Assembly: GCA_020054495.1 (NCBI GenBank)
Contig: JAHWGK010000018.1
Span: 1-48,774, forward strand
DNA: 48,774 nucleotides
Direction of reading: 5' to 3'
DNA from: Thermoplasmata archaeon
Lineage (GTDB): Archaea; Thermoplasmatota; E2; DHVEG-1
Part shown: piece after piece, positions 1-7,836 of the stretch
Numbering within the stretch: the stretch's first letter is position 1
Layout: each line of letters opens with the position of its first letter
Made by a program: the position numbers and the translations under genes
The notes under the pieces: generated by a model
Told to the model about the DNA's origin: nothing
Databases searched by the model: none
Seen by the model: the letters and a program-made list of their open reading frames with translations, nothing else

Positions 1-422
1 TGATGCTTCGACCACGTGAAGTCGCAATTGACGATGCAGAAGAACCAAGGATTCTTAGTGACCTTCTGAGTGCTCTTGGCGCTGAAGCTGTTGATAACCC
101 ATTCAAAATTGAATGCTGTGGTTCATATCATACAATTGAGGAAAAAGAACTTGTTTCTCGGAGGGCTCATCGTATTACAAAATATGCCCTAGACAGAGGT
201 GCTGATGCGATGGCGCTTTCTTGCCCCTTGTGCCGGTTTAACCTTGACATGCGTGGTAAAGAAGCAGAAAAAATGTTTAAGGGATATAAACAAATACCTA
301 CTTACTATTACACTCAACTCATAGCTGTTGCACTAGGTTTGAATCCTAGTGTTTATGGGTTTGATCAACATGTTGTTGACCCGATGCTTTTGTTAAAGAA
401 GAAGGGGGTCTTTAAAAAATAA
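1..422 (+). CDS. hdrB: Heterodisulfide reductase subunit B, C-terminal part (truncated by window edge)
   Basis: This is the C-terminal CCG domain of an HdrB-type protein. HdrB carries noncubane [4Fe-4S] clusters at which a disulfide-type substrate is reduced. Visible are the LRPRE segment that normally follows the HYGC cysteine, then ECCG and a later CPLC pair, the usual order of the second CCG repeat. The methionine codon at position 3 is internal: it falls where HdrB reads C-[M/H]-L-R-P, so the true start lies before the window. The stop at 420-422 is 20 bases before the hydrogenase small-subunit gene, which suggests the same operon. The first CCG domain cannot be inspected. Confidence 0.9.
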   Translation, partial: MLRPREVAIDDAEEPRILSDLLSALGAEAVDNPFKIECCGSYHTIEEKELVSRRAHRITKYALDRGADAMALSCPLCRFNLDMRGKEAEKMFKGYKQIPTYYYTQLIAVALGLNPSVYGFDQHVVDPMLLLKKKGVFKK

Positions 423-442
423 AAAAAATTGAAGATTAAAAA

Positions 443-1465
443 ATGGTGGTAGTTATGGTTAAGGAAAAAAAGAAATCAGAAGCTGGAAAAAACAAAAAAC
501 TGCAGCTTGCGTTTTATTGGGCAGCTAGTTGTGGTGGTTGTGAAATAGCAGTACTTGACATTGATGAAAAAATATTGGATGTTGTAGCAATTGCTGATAT
601 CCTATTTTGGCCAGTTGCAATGGATTTTAAATACAAAGATGTTGAAGCAATGAAGGATAAGCACATTGACGTCTGCTTTTTCAATGGGTCTATTCGTACA
701 TCTGAGCAGGAGCATATGGCTAAACTTTTGCGTAAGAAATCAAAAGTTCTTGTAGCATTTGGTTCTTGTGCTGTTGCGGGTGGCATACCTGGTCTTGCAA
801 ATATTGCTAACCGTGAAGAAGTTTTCAAAGTCTCGTATTTGGATAATCCATCGACTGATAACCCAAAAAAAGTCGTTCCTAAAACCTCGGTTAAGGTTAA
901 AGAAGGAACACTTACCCTGCCTGAGTTTCATGATACTGTTAAAAGTCTTGATCAAACAGTTGATGTCGATTATTATCTGCCCGGATGTCCCCCAACACCG
1001 GATCAAATTATGACTGCTGTTGGCGCAATTGCTGAAAATAAACTACCGCCAAAAGGATCTGTAATTGGCCCATTAAAATCAGTATGTGATGAATGTAGAT
1101 TTGAAAAATCTGAGAAGAAGATAACAAAGATAAAACGGATCTATGAGCTAGATAAAATCGAGGATAAATGTCTCCTTGAACAAGGTGTTATATGTTTAGG
1201 CCCAGCAACCCGTGGCGGATGCGATGCACGATGCTTAGATGCAAACATGCCATGTACCGGCTGCGGTGGACCAACGCCTAACTCCTTGGATCAAGGCGCT
1301 AAGATGATGTCGGCACTTGCATCTATTCTTGGACTGGAGGGTGAAGAAAAAATGAGTGACGAAGATGTTCAGAAACTGATTGACCAGGTAGTTGACCCAG
1401 TTGGAACGTTTTATAAATATGGTCTTCCAACTGCTCTTATCAATCGAAAGGTGATGAAAAAATGA
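443..1465 (+). CDS. mvhG: F420-non-reducing [NiFe]-hydrogenase small subunit, MvhG-like (group 3c)
   Basis: Small, Fe-S-carrying subunit of an Hdr-linked cytoplasmic [NiFe]-hydrogenase. It passes electrons from the Ni-Fe site to MvhD/HdrA. The N-terminal CGGC motif (C30, C33) binds the proximal cluster. Further cysteines occur in GSCA, LPGCPPTP and a C-terminal C-rich block (CLGPATRGGC, CTGCGG). There is no Tat signal, as expected for a cytoplasmic group 3 enzyme. The 340 residues include a lysine-rich N-terminal extension of about 20 residues. An alternative ATG at 455 cannot be excluded because neither start has a strong ribosome-binding site. The end overlaps the start of mvhA by 4 bases (ATGA). 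Confidence 0.93.
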   Translation: MVVVMVKEKKKSEAGKNKKLQLAFYWAASCGGCEIAVLDIDEKILDVVAIADILFWPVAMDFKYKDVEAMKDKHIDVCFFNGSIRTSEQEHMAKLLRKKSKVLVAFGSCAVAGGIPGLANIANREEVFKVSYLDNPSTDNPKKVVPKTSVKVKEGTLTLPEFHDTVKSLDQTVDVDYYLPGCPPTPDQIMTAVGAIAENKLPPKGSVIGPLKSVCDECRFEKSEKKITKIKRIYELDKIEDKCLLEQGVICLGPATRGGCDARCLDANMPCTGCGGPTPNSLDQGAKMMSALASILGLEGEEKMSDEDVQKLIDQVVDPVGTFYKYGLPTALINRKVMKK

Positions 1466-2922
1466 AAACAATTACAATTGATCCAATAACCCGGCTTGAG
1501 GGACATGGTAAAATAAGTATTTTTCTTGATGCAAAAGGAGATGTTGCAAATGCATATCTGCAGATCCCTGAACTTAGGGGTTTCGAGCGATTTAGTCAAG
1601 GTCGTCGAGCAGAGGACATGCCTCAGATCACTAGTCGTATCTGCGGTGTTTGTCCAGTAGCTCACCATTTTGCTGCTACAAAAGCACTAGATGCTGCTTT
1701 CAATGTCGAACCCACCCCCGCTGCAAAAAAACTAAGGGAATTAATGTACTGTGGATATTTTATTTATGATCATATCCTACACTTCTACTATCTTGGTGGT
1801 CCTGATTTCGTAGTAGGTCCTGATGCACCACCAGCGAAAAGAAATATCCTTGGTGTAATCGAAAAAGCAGGTCTTGAAATTGGTAAAGAAGTCATAAAAC
1901 ACAGAGCATATGGTCAAAAAATAACTGCCATTCTTGGTGGAAAAGCTACTCACCCTGTTTGTGGACTACCTGGTGGAGTATCAAAAGGTCTTAACAAAGA
2001 TGAAGTAAAAGATATAGAAACCATGGGTAAATCCTGTGTGGAGTTTGCAAAATTCTCATTGAAATTATTTGATGATATAGTGTTGAAAAACAAGGATTAT
2101 TTAGATATGATTCTTAGTGATTCATATACTTTGTCGACTTATAATATGGGTCTGGTTGACAAAAACAACAAAGTTAACTTTTACGAGGGAAAAATACGAG
2201 TAACTGATCAAAAAGGAAAGGAACACGTAAAATTCGATGTCAAAGACTACTATAAGATTGTTGCTGAACATGTTGAAGAATGGAGTTACATCAAATTTAC
2301 ATATCTTAAGGACATTGGTTGGAAAGGCTTCAAAGATGGCAAAGAAAGTGGAATTTATCGAGTGGGGCCACTTGGACGTCTGAATGCTGCAGAAGGTATG
2401 GCTACTCCACTTGCAGATAAGGAATACAAGAGATTTTATGAAACACTGGGAGGTAAAGCAGTAAACAGTACACTTGCTTTCCACTGGGCCCGACTTATAG
2501 AACTACTTTATGCTACAGAACGAGCAACGGAGCTAATAAAAGATCCGGAAATCACCTCGACAAAAATCAGAAATCCTGTTGGTGAACCTGGTGAAGGAAT
2601 CGGTGTAGTTGAAGCCGCTCGTGGAACACTAATTCATCATTACAAACTTGATAAAAACGGACTAATAGACAAGGCTAACCTTATTGTTGCAACAACAAAC
2701 AATGCAGGCGCTATCAATATGTCAGTACGGGATGCAGCAAAGGGAGTTATAAAAAAAGGAAAGGTCAACGATGGATTGCTAAACATGGTAGAGATGGCAT
2801 TCCGTGCTTATGATCCCTGTTTTGCCTGTGCAACACACACCTTGCCCGGTGGCATGCCACTTGAAGTAAATATTTATGATAAAAACAAAAAACTATACAA
2901 AACACTTAGACGAAATTTGTAG
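1462..2922 (+). CDS. mvhA: F420-non-reducing [NiFe]-hydrogenase large subunit, MvhA-like (group 3c)
   Basis: Catalytic Ni-Fe subunit that splits or forms H2. Both nickel-binding motifs are intact: RICGVC with C61 and C64 followed by H68, and DPCFACATH near the C-terminus (C453, C456, H459). About 27 residues follow H459, the usual kind of tail removed by a maturation endopeptidase once nickel is inserted; such a protease gene follows directly. The 486-residue length fits Mvh/Vhu large subunits. The gene is translationally coupled to mvhG. With mvhD and the hdr genes downstream, the context supports an MvhAGD-HdrABC-type complex. Confidence 0.95.
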   Translation: MKTITIDPITRLEGHGKISIFLDAKGDVANAYLQIPELRGFERFSQGRRAEDMPQITSRICGVCPVAHHFAATKALDAAFNVEPTPAAKKLRELMYCGYFIYDHILHFYYLGGPDFVVGPDAPPAKRNILGVIEKAGLEIGKEVIKHRAYGQKITAILGGKATHPVCGLPGGVSKGLNKDEVKDIETMGKSCVEFAKFSLKLFDDIVLKNKDYLDMILSDSYTLSTYNMGLVDKNNKVNFYEGKIRVTDQKGKEHVKFDVKDYYKIVAEHVEEWSYIKFTYLKDIGWKGFKDGKESGIYRVGPLGRLNAAEGMATPLADKEYKRFYETLGGKAVNSTLAFHWARLIELLYATERATELIKDPEITSTKIRNPVGEPGEGIGVVEAARGTLIHHYKLDKNGLIDKANLIVATTNNAGAINMSVRDAAKGVIKKGKVNDGLLNMVEMAFRAYDPCFACATHTLPGGMPLEVNIYDKNKKLYKTLRRNL

Positions 2923-2935
2923 AGGAAAACAAAAA

Positions 2936-3397
2936 ATGAGAACCATAGTCCTAGGAGTTGGAAACCCGATTCTATCTGATGATGGAGTTGGAATACACGT
3001 TGCAAACCAACTAAAACAAAAAATCAATGATCCAAACATTGCAATAGATGCAGCACTCACAGGCGGTATGAACCTACTAGATCTAATCCTAGGATATGAC
3101 AAAGCAATAATAATTGACGCAGTGATAGACAATGGTGAAGAGGGAGAGGTGAAAATAATCCCTCTAAGCAATTTCTCTACAATGCATTCATGCAACCCTC
3201 ATGATGTGTCACTAACAGAAGCCATTCAAATGGCTGAAAAACTTGGGGAGACAAGGATTCCCAAAGAAATCATCATCGTAGGGATAATGATGAAAAAACT
3301 GCCATGTGAATTTGGAGAAAAACTTAGTGAAAAAATAGCTACAGCGGTTCCAAAAGCCGTAGAAATGACGCTTAATGAAATAAAAAAAGATAATTGA
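2936..3397 (+). CDS. Hydrogenase maturation endopeptidase (HycI/HoxM family)
   Basis: Nickel-dependent protease that trims the C-terminal tail of a [NiFe]-hydrogenase large subunit, here presumably MvhA. The N-terminal GVGNPILSDDGVG motif is the family signature, with the aspartates and a later SMHSC-like histidine as expected metal ligands. The longest frame opens at 2876 inside mvhA. I chose ATG 2936 because it lies just behind an AGAGGAAA ribosome-binding site and begins exactly at the conserved N-terminus (MRTIVLGVGNP), giving 153 residues. A second copy for the other hydrogenase lies at 16946. Confidence 0.92.
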   Translation: MRTIVLGVGNPILSDDGVGIHVANQLKQKINDPNIAIDAALTGGMNLLDLILGYDKAIIIDAVIDNGEEGEVKIIPLSNFSTMHSCNPHDVSLTEAIQMAEKLGETRIPKEIIIVGIMMKKLPCEFGEKLSEKIATAVPKAVEMTLNEIKKDN

Positions 3398-3424
3398 AAT
3401 ATTCAAGTTGAGGTGAAAGAAAAG

Positions 3425-3844
3425 ATGGCAAAAGAATTTGAACCAAACATTATCGGGTTTTTATGTAACTGGTGTTCTTATGCTGGTGCTGATCTAGCGG
3501 GAACAAGCAGGATAAAATATCCGCCAAATATTAAATCAATACGTGTGATGTGCTCAGGGCGAGTTGACACAGTGTTTGTGCTCGAGGCTTTGAAGAAGGG
3601 TGCTGACGGGGTACTCATCGCTGGATGTCATCCAGGTGACTGCCATTATCAATCTGGGAACTACAAAACAAATAGACGTATCAAACTTTTGAAAAAATTC
3701 TTAGGAGAAATGGGGGTAGAACCAGCTCGTGTAAGATTTGAGTATATCTCTGCTTCTGAGGGGCAAAAATTTGCTCAGGTTGTTACTGAGTTTGTCAACG
3801 AGCTGAAAAAACTAGGGCCAAGCCCGATTAAGGTAGAAGTATGA
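3425..3844 (+). CDS. mvhD: Hydrogenase/Hdr-linking [2Fe-2S] subunit MvhD
   Basis: MvhD connects a hydrogenase (or formate dehydrogenase/F420 oxidoreductase) to HdrA through one [2Fe-2S] cluster. The diagnostic order CNWCSYAGAD, MCSGRVD, GCHPGDCHY is complete, and the 139-residue length is typical. A GTG at 3413 is in frame, but the GAGGTGA at 3410-3416 serves better as the ribosome-binding site for ATG 3425. The gene lies between the hydrogenase protease and a GlcD-like gene and overlaps the latter by 4 bases. A close paralogue is at 42152 in the second Hdr operon. Confidence 0.94.
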   Translation: MAKEFEPNIIGFLCNWCSYAGADLAGTSRIKYPPNIKSIRVMCSGRVDTVFVLEALKKGADGVLIAGCHPGDCHYQSGNYKTNRRIKLLKKFLGEMGVEPARVRFEYISASEGQKFAQVVTEFVNELKKLGPSPIKVEV

Positions 3845-5271
3845 AAATAGATGTTAAAAAACTAAAAGAAATAGTTGGGGAAGATAACGTCCGTGATAAC
3901 ATTGCGGATCTCTATGTGTATTCTTCTGATGCATCGGTACATAGTAGCAAACCAGATGCTATAGTGCGGCCTGGCAATGTAAAAGAAGTCCAAGAACTCC
4001 TGCGTTATGCAAACAAAAACAAAATACCTGTGATACCACGTGGTGCTGGTTCCGGTATGTCCGGACAAACCGTACCATTGAGCGGTGGCATTATTCTTGA
4101 TATGAAACGCATGGATAAAATCATTGAAATCCGACCTGAAGATGTAATCTGCAAAGTAGAACCAGGTGTTATCAACGATGAGCTGAATATGCAACTCAAA
4201 CCATATGGCTTCTTTTTCCCACCAACACCAGCATCAGGAAAAATATGTACAATAGGTGGCATGATTGGTAACAATGCATCAGGTATCAGGTCCGTTAAAT
4301 ATGGCGCCACGCGTGATGCAGTTATTGGTATGAAAGTAGTCCTTGCCAATGGTGACTTTGTAACTCTTGGTTCAAACACAAAAGTTGATTCCTCGGGATA
4401 TCAGCTTGCAAAACTCATGGTTGGATCTGAAGGAACCCTTGGAATTGTAGTTGAGGCAACACTTCTTATTTCACCTCTTCCAAAATTTAGAGCAATGGGA
4501 GTTGCAAATTTTGCCACGTTAGAAGATGCTGGTAAGATGATATCTAATGTAATCGCTGCGGGTATCACTCCATCTATGCTTGAACTAATGGACAAGGTAG
4601 CAATTACAGCAGTAAATAATGCGCAAAACCTTGGTCTACCAGATGTAGATGCAATTGCTGTCTTTGAATGTAATGGAATGGTGAAAGAAGCAGTAGAATA
4701 TGATATGAAACGTATAAAAGAGATATGTAAGAGAAATAATGGAACCGGAATTCGAGTTAGTGATGACCCTGATGAAATGACCCGGATTTATGAAGGTCGT
4801 AAGAAATTATTTCCATCACTCTCAAAGTACAGTGAGGGTCTCTTTACAACGGCCCTTGCCGATGATATGGCAGTTCCAATGTCAAAAATAGCTGACACTG
4901 TGCATGAAATTCATGAGATCGCGAAACGAAATAATGTAGTTATGAGTGCTTATGGTCATTGCGGTGCAGGTTTGATTCATACAAAAATACTTATGGATAC
5001 TAATAAAAAATCTCAATGGCAGGGTGCTAAACGTGCGGTTAAAGAAGTATATGAATACGTACAAAAAGTTGGAGGGACAACTAGCGGTGAACATGGTATT
5101 GGTTTTTCAAAAGGACCATCTTTTAAACAAGAAAAAAAAGACTCACTTGAGATGATGAGAGCAATAAAAAAAGCACTAGATCCAAACAACATCCTAAATC
5201 CACACAAACTAATGGATTCACCCGATGACTGGCTCACAGCAACACACTTAAGATATCAGGTTAAACCATGA
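3841..5271 (+). CDS. glcD: FAD-linked 2-hydroxyacid dehydrogenase (GlcD/D-lactate dehydrogenase-like)
   Basis: PCMH-type flavoprotein, roughly residues 40-215 FAD-binding and 220-465 oxidase C-terminal domain. Motifs seen are GAGSGMSGQTVPLSGG near residue 65, the P-x-P-A-S-G and GNNASG stretches, and a C-terminal GEHGIG that helps hold FAD and substrate. The 476 residues match GlcD and D-lactate dehydrogenases. The likely reaction is oxidation of D-lactate, glycolate or another 2-hydroxyacid, with electrons to the Fe-S partner encoded next. Its place inside an mvh-hdr operon (ATGA overlap with mvhD) suggests that these electrons enter or leave the Hdr complex. The substrate is not determined; a LarA-type racemase gene at 28267 makes lactate attractive. 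Confidence 0.88.
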   Translation: MKIDVKKLKEIVGEDNVRDNIADLYVYSSDASVHSSKPDAIVRPGNVKEVQELLRYANKNKIPVIPRGAGSGMSGQTVPLSGGIILDMKRMDKIIEIRPEDVICKVEPGVINDELNMQLKPYGFFFPPTPASGKICTIGGMIGNNASGIRSVKYGATRDAVIGMKVVLANGDFVTLGSNTKVDSSGYQLAKLMVGSEGTLGIVVEATLLISPLPKFRAMGVANFATLEDAGKMISNVIAAGITPSMLELMDKVAITAVNNAQNLGLPDVDAIAVFECNGMVKEAVEYDMKRIKEICKRNNGTGIRVSDDPDEMTRIYEGRKKLFPSLSKYSEGLFTTALADDMAVPMSKIADTVHEIHEIAKRNNVVMSAYGHCGAGLIHTKILMDTNKKSQWQGAKRAVKEVYEYVQKVGGTTSGEHGIGFSKGPSFKQEKKDSLEMMRAIKKALDPNNILNPHKLMDSPDDWLTATHLRYQVKP

Positions 5272-5275
5272 TAAT

Positions 5276-6400
5276 TTGAAAATTGAAAAAAAAGAACTCA
5301 TATTTGGGGTAGTATATTTGGCAACTAAAAATAAACATTTGAAGAAACATGAAAAAGAAATGAACATGTGCATACGATGTGCCTATTGTTTTGAAGAATG
5401 CCCAGTTATTAAAGAAACACAATGGGACACCGATGGTGCACGTGGAAAAATAATCATGAGTTACGGTCTTTTAGCAGGGGAATTAGAACCCAGTCAGTAT
5501 ATTGCCGATAAACTATTCAGATGTACCTTCTGCAGAGATTGCCTGGATAAGTGTCCATCCAAAGTAGGCATATTAGAAATAATATCATCAGCAAGAGCAG
5601 ACCTGGTCGAAGCAGGCTATGCATCAGATACACATAAACACGTGATAAACAACATCAAAAACACAGGAAATATCTACGGAGACACAGAAGTAATCTCACA
5701 AGAACGAGAAGGAAAAACACCACTCTTCATCGGCTGTCAATACCTAGGACGGCCAAACAAAACCAAAAAATACATAAAAATACTAGAAAAACTTGGAATA
5801 AATCCAGTTATAGAAAACGAAATATGTTGCGGTTATCCGATGGAAGTACTAGGATTCCGGGAAGATTTTGAAAAACACAAAGAAAACTTCCAGAAATCTT
5901 TTCCATATAAAGACGCAATAACTCTTTGTCCAACATGTACAGTTTTCCTGCGTGAAGGTTATGATATTGATGCGAAACACGTACTGCAAGTAATACTTGA
6001 AAAACTTCCAAAAGCAGATCTAGGTACGAAAGTCACGTATCATGATCCTTGTGATTTTTCACGTGGTCTTAAAATAATTGATGAACCTCGAAAGATTTTG
6101 GAAAAACTTGGAGTGGAAATTGTTGAAATGAAAAACAGCAAAGAAAACTCTCGGTGTTGCGGTGGTGGTGGTGGTATCTTGATGACTGATCAAGATCTCT
6201 CAGGTAATATTGCTAGAAAAAGAATAGAAGAGGCGATAGAAACTGGGGTGGACATACTAGTGACATCATGCCCAACATGTGAACAAGTATTAAAAAAAGC
6301 TGCTCAGGAAATATCTGAGACTGAGGGTAAAAGTATTTCTGTTAGAAATATAGAAGATATAATTTGGCAGGGGTTGAAAAAAGGTGCTGAAGATTCTTAA
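5276..6400 (+). CDS. glcF: Fe-S/CCG-domain oxidoreductase partner of the GlcD-like flavoprotein (GlcF/HdrD-like)
   Basis: Electron-transfer subunit with two N-terminal [4Fe-4S] motifs (CIRCAYCFEECP and CTFCRDCLDKCP) and two CCG domains (ICCGYP; RCCGGGGG followed later by CPTC). This is the GlcF, LutA or HdrD layout, and HdrD-like proteins fuse HdrC- and HdrB-type parts in this way. Together with the preceding flavoprotein it forms a two-gene 2-hydroxyacid dehydrogenase. The start is unsure: TTG 5276 gives 374 residues, while TTG 5318 has a GGGGTAG stretch about 8 bases upstream and still keeps all cysteine motifs. Only 4 bases separate it from the flavoprotein gene. Confidence 0.86.
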   Translation: MKIEKKELIFGVVYLATKNKHLKKHEKEMNMCIRCAYCFEECPVIKETQWDTDGARGKIIMSYGLLAGELEPSQYIADKLFRCTFCRDCLDKCPSKVGILEIISSARADLVEAGYASDTHKHVINNIKNTGNIYGDTEVISQEREGKTPLFIGCQYLGRPNKTKKYIKILEKLGINPVIENEICCGYPMEVLGFREDFEKHKENFQKSFPYKDAITLCPTCTVFLREGYDIDAKHVLQVILEKLPKADLGTKVTYHDPCDFSRGLKIIDEPRKILEKLGVEIVEMKNSKENSRCCGGGGGILMTDQDLSGNIARKRIEEAIETGVDILVTSCPTCEQVLKKAAQEISETEGKSISVRNIEDIIWQGLKKGAEDS

Positions 6401-6469
6401 ATTTGAGGTTGAAGCCCCAGGTGTAAAACCTTGGGATGCTATAAAAACTATTTATGGAGGCGGACTTGT

Positions 6470-6958
6470 ATGATTGACTCAAAAGATTTGGATCCAAATT
6501 TTAAATACGAAGTAGCTGCTGAAATAGGCGGTGCAAACATAAACCGATGTTTTGCCTGTGGTACATGTACTGTTGGTTGTCCTGTCAGAGAAATCGATGA
6601 AAAATATAATCCACGAAAAATCATCCGAATGGTGCTTCTTGGTATGAGAGAGCGTGTTCTCAAAAGTGATTTCATATGGCTATGTTCAACGTGTTATACT
6701 TGTTATGATCATTGTCCCCAGGATGTCCAACTTACAAGTATTATGACTGCTTTGAAAAACATAGCTGCTCGCGAGGGATACATTCATCCATCTTTCAAAG
6801 AACAAGCACGATTAGTTAGCAAGTTTGGACGACTATATGAAGTTGAGGATTTTGATAACAAAAAACGTGAGAAATTTGGTCTACCTCCAATAAAAAAGAA
6901 TTTTGATGATATAACAAAGATTACTAAGGATACTCTTCCTAAAGAGGTGCTCCAGTGA
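6470..6958 (+). CDS. hdrC: Heterodisulfide reductase subunit C
   Basis: Small ferredoxin-like subunit with two [4Fe-4S] clusters, relaying electrons between HdrA and HdrB. Both motifs are canonical: CFACGTCTVGCP and CSTCYTCYDHCP. The frame is open from 6431, but GGAGG at 6456-6460 places the start at ATG 6470 (MIDSKDLDPNF), giving 162 residues. The C-terminal part (about 50 residues, with KFGLPPI) resembles the tail of the HdrC at 32760 and may contact HdrB. It overlaps hdrB by 4 bases. Confidence 0.92.
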   Translation: MIDSKDLDPNFKYEVAAEIGGANINRCFACGTCTVGCPVREIDEKYNPRKIIRMVLLGMRERVLKSDFIWLCSTCYTCYDHCPQDVQLTSIMTALKNIAAREGYIHPSFKEQARLVSKFGRLYEVEDFDNKKREKFGLPPIKKNFDDITKITKDTLPKEVLQ

Positions 6959-7836
6959 AATATGCTTTGTTTTTAGGCTGTACTATTCCTATTCGTGGGC
7001 AGAATTATGAGATGAGTGCGCGGGAGGTTGCAAAGAAAATAGATATCGAGTTTGTTGACCTTGTTGATTTTTCATGTTGTGGTTTTCCTGTTAAATCTAC
7101 TAACGCTGAGACGTCTTTGATAATTGCTGCCCGAAATATTGCCATTGCTGCGAAGAAGGGCGAGAAGATTTGTACGCTTTGTAATGCTTGTACGTCGGTT
7201 CTCACTGAGGCTAATAAGGAGCTTTCTGAGAATAAAGAAATTCGTGAAAAGGTGAATAAGGAACTCGGGAAAATTGGTTTGGAGTTTAAACCTGGTGTTG
7301 AGATTAAGCACTTTTCTAGGATTCTTTATGAGGATATTGGTATTGATAAGATTAGTAAAAAAATTGAAAGAGATCTTGGTAAGTTGAATATGTCTATTCA
7401 TTATGGTTGTCATTATCTTCGCCCTAGTGAATTGTATGATTGTTTTGATGATGCGGAAAACCCGTCTACTGTAGAAAACCTTGTAGCGGTTACGGGTGCT
7501 GCAGTTATTGATTACAAAAATAGACTTGAGTGTTGTGGTGGAGCAATTCTTGGTGTTGAAGAAGATATTGCACTATCGATGGCTAAACAGAAACTTGATA
7601 ATATAACAGCGAACAAGGTAGATGCCCTTGTTACGATTTGTCCGTTTTGCTCTATTATGTATGAGGATAACCAGCGGAAGATTGAGTCTAAGTTTAATGT
7701 GGAGTATAATCTCCCAGTTTTGTATTATCCGCAGGTTTTGGGACTGGCTTTAGGTATTGATCAGAAAAAACTTGGTTTTCGTTTGAATAAAATCAAAGCA
7801 AATGCTTTACTTGAGAAAGCAGGGGTGGAAATATGA
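6955..7836 (+). CDS. hdrB: Heterodisulfide reductase subunit B
   Basis: Catalytic disulfide-reducing subunit. Every cysteine of the two CCG repeats is present: FLGC, SCCGFP, CNAC in the first and HYGCHYLRPSE, ECCGG, CPFC in the second, so two noncubane [4Fe-4S] clusters can be expected. The 293 residues match methanogen HdrB. The start is GTG 6955, overlapping the stop of hdrC and preceded by AAAGAGGTG. The gene overlaps the giant hdrA by 4 bases. The true substrate need not be CoM-S-S-CoB, since no methanogenesis genes are seen; HdrB-like subunits in non-methanogens act on unknown disulfides or other acceptors. Confidence 0.94.
   Translation: MKYALFLGCTIPIRGQNYEMSAREVAKKIDIEFVDLVDFSCCGFPVKSTNAETSLIIAARNIAIAAKKGEKICTLCNACTSVLTEANKELSENKEIREKVNKELGKIGLEFKPGVEIKHFSRILYEDIGIDKISKKIERDLGKLNMSIHYGCHYLRPSELYDCFDDAENPSTVENLVAVTGAAVIDYKNRLECCGGAILGVEEDIALSMAKQKLDNITANKVDALVTICPFCSIMYEDNQRKIESKFNVEYNLPVLYYPQVLGLALGIDQKKLGFRLNKIKANALLEKAGVEI

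Noticed and set aside
1462-2922. Possible selenocysteine in the MvhA or HdrA cluster motifs
   Set aside because: All nickel- and cluster-ligand positions I checked are encoded by ordinary cysteine codons with no in-frame TGA.
6955-7836. Evidence for methanogenesis from the HdrABC-MvhAGD genes
   Set aside because: Hdr and Mvh occur in many non-methanogens, and no mcr, mtr or related gene is present here.
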